This document shows positions 4,823 through 10,659 of a DNA stretch of 10,659 nt, piece by piece; the first letter of the stretch is position 1; the number at the start of each line of letters is the position of its first letter. Made by a program: the position numbers and the translations under genes. Under the pieces are notes generated by a model. The model was not told where the DNA came from, made no database searches, and was given only the letters and a program-made list of their open reading frames with translations. The stretch is from Planctomycetaceae bacterium. Its GTDB lineage: Bacteria; Planctomycetota; Planctomycetia; Pirellulales; Thermoguttaceae. The stretch spans positions 1-10,659 of the forward strand of contig JAISJZ010000042.1 in assembly GCA_031261125.1 (NCBI GenBank). Reading direction: 5' to 3'.

Positions 4823-7324
4823 CCGCAGCCATTGTTTTATCGTGTCAATCAGTTGTTTTGCATTGACCGGTTTGCTGCAATACGCATCCATACCGGCGGT
4901 AAAGCAATGCTCTTTGTCTTCGTGTGTTGCATTTGCCGTCAACGCAATAATCGGAATATGCGTTTTTTGTTTCTTTCTGATAAGTTCCGTTGCTTCAAAA
5001 CCGTCCATCTCCGGCATTTGGCAGTCCATTAAAATCAACGAAAATTTCTTGTTTTCAAATGCTTCGACCGCCTGTTTTCCATCTGCCGTAATTTCAAATT
5101 TGAAGCCCGCCTGCGATAGAATTTCGCTGACAACGATTTGATTGATTTTGTTGTCTTCCGCAACGAGGATAAGCGGTTCATCAACAACAGCGATTTGCGG
5201 CGGCGGAGAGGAAGGTTTCAACCCGATATTGCCGATACCGAATTTGTCCCGCTTATGCTTCTTCTCCCGCAGCAAGCCGCCGGGGCTAACTTTTTTCTCC
5301 GTTGAATTTTGCGGCAAATGCGGTTTCAACTTGCACGAAACGGCGACCATATTCCGGGGCGTACCATTAGAATTGAGTGATGCGGCAATGCCGAACGGAA
5401 TCGTGAACCAGAATCGCGAACCCTTTCCTTCTTTGCTTTCAACACCAATTTCGCCGCCCATCAGATAAACGAGTTGCTTGGAAATGGCCAAGCCCAGTCC
5501 GGTGCCGCCGTACCTGCGGGACAACGACGCATCTGCCTGTGAAAACGAATGAAACAGCCGGTTCATCTGTTCCGGCGGAATACCGACACCGGTATCAATC
5601 ACTGAAAATTTAATAAGCACCGATGACGGATTGGATTTCACCGGTTTGTTGAACGGCGATACCGTTGTCGTCAGGTAGATGGGAGGCACCTCCTTCGCCG
5701 CTGAACCGGCATCTAAATGGTTTTCTATTTGTTTTGCGGTAACAGAGACGCTGCCTTTTTCGGTGAATTTCAAGGCATTGTTCACCAGATTCAACAGCAC
5801 TTGCCGGACGCGGATAGGGTCGCCGTTCACCCAATTCGGTATTTCCGTCAAAAATTCGCAGTGCAGGTCGAGTCCTTTTTCGGCTGCTTTCGGCTGCATC
5901 ATACCGAGAGCAGAACTGACCAGCGGCGGCAACTCGAATTCGATATTTTCCAGTTCCAGTTTTCCGGCTTCAATTTTCGAGAAATCGAGAATATCGTTGA
6001 TAAGCGATAAAAGATGTTCGCCGGAGGTGTACAGCAATTTAGCATATTCCAGTTGTTTGGCGGAAAGTTGCGTTTTCTGCAAGAGGCCGGAAATACCGAT
6101 GATGCCGTTGAGCGGTGTTCGGATTTCGTGGCTCATATGGGCGAGGAACATTGACTTGGCGGATGCTGCTTGTTCGGCAGCGATACGATGCGATTGTTCC
6201 GTTAAATCCTGAATGCAGACCGCCATTATGTGTCCGCTGTCAATTTCGATGAGGTCGCAGTACATATCCGCCGGAAACAGCGAATTGTCCCGCCGCAGAA
6301 TTTCGCCGATAATTTTCAGCGACTTTTTCTTGTTTAAGCGGTGCCAGAATACCTGCCAATTTTTTTTTTCAGCGGGACCGAATTCCCAAATGGACCTGCC
6401 GATAATCTCCTCGGCGGTATCGTAGCCGAATATCCTGACGGCACATTGATTGACATAAAGGAAGTATCCTTCATCCGAAACGTGGCAAATCGGCACCGAC
6501 AGGTGGTCAATCGCCTTCTGCATAATTTGCATCGTTTGTTCAGACCGGATTTGAGCGGTGATGTCCCGCAGCGTCCAGATTTCCGTTTCGCCGGTTTCTC
6601 CTAGTCCGGTTTGAACAACACGTCCGGCAATATGGCAAATCCGTCCGTCCCGCAAATGAATGATCCCCTGCCTTTGCTGCCGGCTTTTTCTGACTCCGGC
6701 AACAATACTAAGAAAATTATCAACATCAAGTATCCGTTCGCTGTAAAAACGGTGAACAACTTCAAGCGGTTCGTTGTACCGTAACTGTTCCCAGCCGGGA
6801 ATAAAAGAGGAATAGGCAGCATTGGCAAACGGAGTTTCGATACCGTCCGTTAAAGCAAGAATGCCGTCGTGAGTGGAATTGAGAATTGCGTCAATCAGTT
6901 TATGCTGATATTGCAGCGTTTCTTCCCGCCGGTACTGATCGTCAATATCACGGGCATATTCAACGGCGTAATTGATTTCACCGGTTTTCGGGTCGGGAAC
7001 CAGAAAGGTTATTAATTCAAACCAGCGTTGATAATGCTGATTAAAATAAATGTGAGTGTGTTTTTTACCGTCCTGAAATGATTTCAGACACGGACAAAAA
7101 CTGCACGGTCCATCTTGACCGGTCAGTGCTTCGTAGCATTTTTTCTTTCCCGGATATTGTTCGTCAACCCACCGCTGCGCGACCGTATTGACTCTGCAAA
7201 TATTCAGTTCTCTATCGAGGATAAGGAACCCGTCGTCGATTGAGTCAAATAATCCGTCGAGCAACCAGTGCGGTTCAAACGAAGCGGGCATACAAGGCAC
7301 GTTGTGGGTTGGATAAAAACACAT
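4814..7324 (-). CDS. PAS-domain hybrid sensor histidine kinase with receiver domain
   Basis: This is an 836-residue cytoplasmic-looking kinase with no clear membrane segment. Residues below count from the GTG at 7327. PAS-like sensor domains lie at about 23-130, 143-258 and 270-376. The first has a Cys cluster (C64, C75, C78, C80). The HisKA domain has the phospho-acceptor His400 in MSHEIRTPLNG. The ATPase domain has the N-box around LLNLVNNALKFT (511-522), DTGVGIP (578-584) and GGTGLGLAIS (607-616). A basic, Pro-containing linker (about 650-715) leads to a receiver domain with Asp725, phospho-acceptor Asp768 (LILMDCQMPEMDG), Thr797 and Lys819. There is no DNA-binding output, so a phosphotransfer partner must lie elsewhere. 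I prefer the ATG at 7324 because the in-frame GTG at 7327 lies inside the Shine-Dalgarno. It is downstream of the glycosidase gene on the same strand. Confidence 0.94.
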   Translation of the reverse strand: MCFYPTHNVPCMPASFEPHWLLDGLFDSIDDGFLILDRELNICRVNTVAQRWVDEQYPGKKKCYEALTGQDGPCSFCPCLKSFQDGKKHTHIYFNQHYQRWFELITFLVPDPKTGEINYAVEYARDIDDQYRREETLQYQHKLIDAILNSTHDGILALTDGIETPFANAAYSSFIPGWEQLRYNEPLEVVHRFYSERILDVDNFLSIVAGVRKSRQQRQGIIHLRDGRICHIAGRVVQTGLGETGETEIWTLRDITAQIRSEQTMQIMQKAIDHLSVPICHVSDEGYFLYVNQCAVRIFGYDTAEEIIGRSIWEFGPAEKKNWQVFWHRLNKKKSLKIIGEILRRDNSLFPADMYCDLIEIDSGHIMAVCIQDLTEQSHRIAAEQAASAKSMFLAHMSHEIRTPLNGIIGISGLLQKTQLSAKQLEYAKLLYTSGEHLLSLINDILDFSKIEAGKLELENIEFELPPLVSSALGMMQPKAAEKGLDLHCEFLTEIPNWVNGDPIRVRQVLLNLVNNALKFTEKGSVSVTAKQIENHLDAGSAAKEVPPIYLTTTVSPFNKPVKSNPSSVLIKFSVIDTGVGIPPEQMNRLFHSFSQADASLSRRYGGTGLGLAISKQLVYLMGGEIGVESKEGKGSRFWFTIPFGIAASLNSNGTPRNMVAVSCKLKPHLPQNSTEKKVSPGGLLREKKHKRDKFGIGNIGLKPSSPPPQIAVVDEPLILVAEDNKINQIVVSEILSQAGFKFEITADGKQAVEAFENKKFSLILMDCQMPEMDGFEATELIRKKQKTHIPIIALTANATHEDKEHCFTAGMDAYCSKPVNAKQLIDTIKQWLRKK
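6360..6369 (-). repeat. Homopolymer tract (A10 in the kinase coding strand)
   Basis: Ten T residues on the + strand read as A10 in the kinase mRNA (codons GAA AAA AAA AAT at Glu-Lys-Lys-Asn, 320-323). It is the longest homopolymer I noticed in the window and lies between the third PAS domain's core and the HisKA domain. Such tracts are prone to polymerase slippage. Confidence 0.85.
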
Positions 7325-7326
7325 CA

Positions 7327-7332
7327 CCTCCC
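7327..7332 (-). promoter_or_regulatory. Strong Shine-Dalgarno directly before the kinase ATG
   Basis: On the - strand GGGAGGTGATG contains GGAGGTGAT, a nine-base match to the common anti-Shine-Dalgarno end of 16S rRNA. It overlaps the first ATG (7324-7322), so the spacer is only 2 bases, shorter than usual. An in-frame TGA at 7336-7334 rules out an earlier start. The next in-frame ATG is at 7291-7289, with no such site. Confidence 0.5.
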
Positions 7333-7352
7333 GTCATACTAACATATCGGTA

Positions 7353-7370
7353 CCCCGCCGGCAAGCGGGG
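7353..7370. terminator. GC-rich hairpin between the glycosidase and kinase genes
   Basis: CCCCGC (7353-7358) pairs with GCGGGG (7365-7370) around a 6-base loop. It lies just after the glycosidase stop codon (7382-7380). On the - strand no T-tract follows, so it is not a standard intrinsic terminator. It may attenuate, protect the 3' end or separate expression of the two genes. Confidence 0.35.
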
Positions 7371-7379
7371 AAGGTGTTT

Positions 7380-10300
7380 TTACCGTTCAAACAGCGTAAA
7401 GTCCTCGAAAAGTCCGTAGCCGATGGTATCATACGCCGCGCCGCTTGGCTGATGTTCCGGGGCGTGATGGAAGTTGCCGGGCCACGCACTGCCGCGCAAT
7501 TTTCCAGTGTGGTGCGGTCCCAGCAAATTCTTTGGCGTACCATAAACAATGACCGAAATCTCGTTGTCGCCCTGCTTGACGAAATCCGTAACGTCAACCC
7601 AATACGGTGCCGAAATCACGAACTCGACCGGCTTGGAATTGACAACAACCTGCGCCGTTGCTCCGTACCAATCGTTCAGTTTCACGGTATATCGTTTCGC
7701 CGGATCGAGTTTTTCAATCTTGAACGTTTGGGAATATTCGACCTTCCCGGCGTAAAACGGCAGACCTTGCCGGTTCCACCCCTTGTTTGCTTCGTTGGCA
7801 TCATACAAACCGCTGCCGTCTGTGAGATACTGTGCCTTGCGGTTATGAGAATCGACAACCAATTCGCTTGACGCTTTAACCGTAACGTTTTTAATCGGAA
7901 CAAGTTTATCTCCGTCGGCAACAAGAAATTGAACTTCCGCTAAACCGACAAAACCATTGTCCGGCGGAGTAATTCCTTCTGCGACGGGATACGTTGTTCC
8001 TTTGAGATTCGATAAAATCTTAAACGACACTTCGGAAACGGTTTTGTCGAGTGTTACATCGGTTGGTAAACCGCTAGTAACGAGCGGGAATTTGACCTGA
8101 TGGGAAAAATCCGCACCGCTGGTAATCTCGATAGATTTTGCGCCCCGGCTTTGCAGATTTCTTTCGTTATAATTCCAAATTCGAATTACCTTGATGGGTT
8201 GCGGTTTATCAAACGTGAACGTCAACGAAGGTGAGCGGTCATCGGCAATGCGTCCCGGTCGGAAACCAATACCGCTGGAAAGCCACGCAACCTGTTCGAG
8301 TTCGTGGCTGTGCGTAATAAGAGGTATGCGCGTCTCTGACGAGAGCGTCAGCGGCTTCGGTGGTGCAATCACGAAACCTTTGTCGTCGCCTACCACTGAA
8401 AAATCGCCGAGCAGATACGCCGGTTCGAGTTCGTGTTCTATCGTCATCGGAGAGGCAACGATTTTCACCGTGTTTTCGCCGGGTTTGGCAACGTTCGATA
8501 AATCAATCTTGCCGAACGCCTTGTCGAGATACCATTCACCGGGTATCGGCTTCACTTCCGTATCGTTGCAGTAAATTTTGTATAAATCGGGGCGTTCGAT
8601 GACGATGGATAACCCGGAAGTTACGGGAGTACCCTTCACTTCCGGCTCTTTTGCTATTGTGAAATGATACGTTGCTTCAAAGTCGCTGCCTGCCGGAAAC
8701 TTTTTCGTAATCAATTCGTCTCTGAATTGCACTTGGCTGTCCCAGGGATTGCCCGCCGGCAAACCGTGCTTTTGGAAAATGAATCGGTTCGCCGCCCAAG
8801 TATAAACGTCCTTTTTCTCTTCATCGCCGACTTTGACATCGACGTAATCCAGCGTCAAAACGTTGTCGTCCAAACGGCGGATTTTCGTCTCCGAAAGAGC
8901 CGGAAGTGTAGCGGCAGTAATCATTCCTGCCCGCGAAACTTCCGGGTTCACCGGGTTCAGAAAACTGTATTTTACTGCCATTGCAGCTCGCTGTTCATCG
9001 GTTTCATCGGCGGTTCTTTCCCGAAGAAAGTAAACAACGCTTCCCGATGGGGGTAATACAACGGAACTGATTCTTTTTTCCGCAATACAATTTCCCGTCA
9101 GCAAGTCCCACTGTTCGAGAAGTGTTGGCGGATCGAGATTGACCGTAATCTCTTTATCTTGATTGGAATTGCAAAGGAAGAAAATATCACCGCCGTCCAA
9201 ACTGCGACGATGATGAAACACGTTTTTCACGCCGGGTTCGGTCGAGAAAGTTAAGCCGCTCTGTTTCGTTCGGTCTTTGGCAGTAAAAACGGCATCTTCC
9301 GCAGAAACCCGAACCATTGAAGGAAACGAATATTTCGATTTATCGCCATCTTTTCGAGTTGGAAAATCGCCGATACAGAGAAGTTTTCCGCCGAGTTGCG
9401 AATACTCATTCAATAATTCCGCCGTCTTGCCATTCAAATTTTCGGTGTTCGGCGGCAGAATGACGAGGTCGTAGGACGCTTTGCCGATTTCAAGGCGGGG
9501 CAAGCCCGCGCCGCTAACATTGACTTTACTGTGCCGCTTGAGGATGTCCTCGGAAGCCAAATCGTATTCGACTTGAGCGTTTTCCAGAGCGTTGACAAAA
9601 TCGGTGAACGATTTGCCGATTTCGTTCAATTTCGGATCGCCCTGATACATCCACGCCGTTGTTGTCGGTTCGATCACAACAACGCGATTGATCTGCCGAC
9701 CTTGCGACAGAGCGTAAGAGAGCCGGGTAAAATAATCTTCCAAGACGTGATAACCTTCGAACCACGGCGCATGGTACGAAAACGATTGCGGATGATCGCG
9801 CTTGCGTGCGCCCCGGATGGTTACGTAAGAAATATGTTCGTTGTTCGTGTTCACACCCAGCACGTAGGACCAATCGCCGAGCCGCTTCATATCCTCGAAA
9901 CGCAAGTCCCAGCCGCCGGCACCATAATTCTCTGAAAGTGTACGGGAATGTCCCATTTGATTCGCAACCGATGCCAATTCCTTCACGCTGCGAACGTTGC
10001 CGAACTGCGCGTTTGGCGAATCGCCGTTATAAGTATTCATCAGCAAATCGATGGCGGGACGTTGATGCCAAGCGTACATTGCCATATTGTCGGGACCGTG
10101 CGACGTATTGGGCCAACCGTGTTCCCAATAATGTCCCGTTAATTGCAAGTTATATTTTTCGCTGCGTTCGAAATACGGTTTCGCCCAGTTTTCGACGAAC
10201 AGATCGAGAATAATCTGCTGATAATTATGCCGAACTTTTTTCCATTCGCCCATTGGTTTGGCAAGCGAAGGAAGATTATCAATCAGCGAATAACCGAAAC

Positions 10301-10659
10301 GTTTTTCAAACGCCGCGGGAATTTCATCGTTCCAGGTGATGCCCGACCCGCCGAGACCAAAACCGGAAACAGAACCCGCCGGATGCGGCTCGTCCGTAAA
10401 AATCCCCGGAACCCGTTTGCCGAATTCGCCCGCAATTTCGCTTTGCTTGGCATACGCCTCCAGCGTGATGTCGAGAAATTTTTCTGTAACGCCTTTTTTC
10501 AGAAGGTCAACGTACCATTTTCCGCCGAACCAGCCGTTTGAGGGCGTGTATTGAGTTTTCGCAATGAGATATTTCTTGTTATCGGGATGCGGCGGCAATT
10601 TACCGGCTTTCAACGTTTCGTCCGTAATATTTTTATGACAATTTTTGCACGTCTTTCCA
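7380..10659 (-). CDS. GH106-like glycoside hydrolase (alpha-L-rhamnosidase-type), N-terminus beyond window
   Basis: 1092 residues are visible and the frame remains open at the right edge; the TTG at 10613 is not a credible start because coding-like sequence continues upstream of it. The first part looks like the GH106-type TIM-barrel: GIFTDEPH (10383-10406 region), HYWEHGWPNTSHG, LSENYGAGGWDLRFEDMK (SENYGAGGW at 9935-9909), NTNNEHISY and LSYALSQGRQINRVVVIEP. The conserved Glu residues in FTDEPH and SENYG are the natural catalytic candidates. A Rossmann-like segment with YDLVILPPNTENL follows, then beta-sandwich carbohydrate-binding-like modules (one discoidin-like, RIWNYNERN). A C-terminal jelly roll with GPHHTG (about 7520) matches the end of GH106-type proteins. 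The role is probably removal of rhamnose or a similar sugar from a plant, algal or exopolysaccharide; the substrate is unknown. A CxxCH motif sits at the extreme visible N-terminus (10638-10652). Confidence 0.78.
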   Translation of the reverse strand, partial: GKTCKNCHKNITDETLKAGKLPPHPDNKKYLIAKTQYTPSNGWFGGKWYVDLLKKGVTEKFLDITLEAYAKQSEIAGEFGKRVPGIFTDEPHPAGSVSGFGLGGSGITWNDEIPAAFEKRFGYSLIDNLPSLAKPMGEWKKVRHNYQQIILDLFVENWAKPYFERSEKYNLQLTGHYWEHGWPNTSHGPDNMAMYAWHQRPAIDLLMNTYNGDSPNAQFGNVRSVKELASVANQMGHSRTLSENYGAGGWDLRFEDMKRLGDWSYVLGVNTNNEHISYVTIRGARKRDHPQSFSYHAPWFEGYHVLEDYFTRLSYALSQGRQINRVVVIEPTTTAWMYQGDPKLNEIGKSFTDFVNALENAQVEYDLASEDILKRHSKVNVSGAGLPRLEIGKASYDLVILPPNTENLNGKTAELLNEYSQLGGKLLCIGDFPTRKDGDKSKYSFPSMVRVSAEDAVFTAKDRTKQSGLTFSTEPGVKNVFHHRRSLDGGDIFFLCNSNQDKEITVNLDPPTLLEQWDLLTGNCIAEKRISSVVLPPSGSVVYFLRERTADETDEQRAAMAVKYSFLNPVNPEVSRAGMITAATLPALSETKIRRLDDNVLTLDYVDVKVGDEEKKDVYTWAANRFIFQKHGLPAGNPWDSQVQFRDELITKKFPAGSDFEATYHFTIAKEPEVKGTPVTSGLSIVIERPDLYKIYCNDTEVKPIPGEWYLDKAFGKIDLSNVAKPGENTVKIVASPMTIEHELEPAYLLGDFSVVGDDKGFVIAPPKPLTLSSETRIPLITHSHELEQVAWLSSGIGFRPGRIADDRSPSLTFTFDKPQPIKVIRIWNYNERNLQSRGAKSIEITSGADFSHQVKFPLVTSGLPTDVTLDKTVSEVSFKILSNLKGTTYPVAEGITPPDNGFVGLAEVQFLVADGDKLVPIKNVTVKASSELVVDSHNRKAQYLTDGSGLYDANEANKGWNRQGLPFYAGKVEYSQTFKIEKLDPAKRYTVKLNDWYGATAQVVVNSKPVEFVISAPYWVDVTDFVKQGDNEISVIVYGTPKNLLGPHHTGKLRGSAWPGNFHHAPEHQPSGAAYDTIGYGLFEDFTLFER

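Noticed and set aside
5679..6212. A 177-codon + strand reading frame opposite the kinase
   Set aside because: The - strand here encodes textbook HisKA and ATPase motifs; the + frame is Ser/Phe-rich with no domain and no ribosome binding site.
10611..10613. TTG as the start of the glycosidase gene
   Set aside because: The frame is open upstream to the edge and reads protein-like sequence including CKNCH. A cytoplasmic start directly in the middle of a GH106-type barrel would also omit the expected signal peptide.

Overview
The window looks like chromosome from a Gram-negative-type bacterium, most likely a planctomycete or a relative in the PVC group. This is inferred from gene content: a tetraheme protein with an N-terminal domain carrying a Pro-Cys-Gly-Cys motif, a large GH106-like secreted-type glycosidase, a small ECF-like sigma-region-2 protein next to rplT, and a hybrid histidine kinase. 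Base composition is mid-range and codon use looks even across the window. I see no insertion sequence, phage gene, tRNA, rRNA or CRISPR array.

Left part (1-1006). After a short non-coding stretch with a terminator-like hairpin come rpmI (L35) and rplT (L20) on the + strand. They are separated by a 138-base leader rich in mutually exclusive hairpins. infC, the usual partner, is not present upstream within the window. A terminator-like hairpin follows rplT, and a small sigma-region-2 protein gene runs toward it on the - strand.

Middle part (1364-4807). A perfect TATAAT box starts a compact + strand run of greA, murB, nikR and a tetraheme cytochrome gene. The spacings are 49 bases, 21 bases and an 11-base overlap, so this is probably one operon. 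Two of its products look catalytically degenerate. The MurB homologue has lost all three textbook catalytic residues (Arg to Gln, Ser to Met, Glu to Ala). The cytochrome's N-terminal domain resembles a 5'-nucleotidase fold without its metal ligands. NikR keeps its full nickel site.

Right part (4808-10659). A bidirectional terminator sits exactly over the two facing stop codons. Beyond it, two - strand genes are arranged as a GH106-like glycoside hydrolase followed 52 bases later by a PAS-rich hybrid histidine kinase. The hydrolase gene is incomplete: its reading frame stays open to the right edge, where it encodes a Cys-Lys-Asn-Cys-His motif, so the real N-terminus lies outside the window. 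The kinase has a Cys-rich first PAS-like domain and an A10 tract just before its histidine-phosphotransfer domain.

The best candidates for something new are the catalytically altered MurB, the metal-less phosphatase fold on a tetraheme module, the CxxCH motif on a glycosidase, the sigma-region-2-only protein, and the hairpin cluster ahead of rplT.
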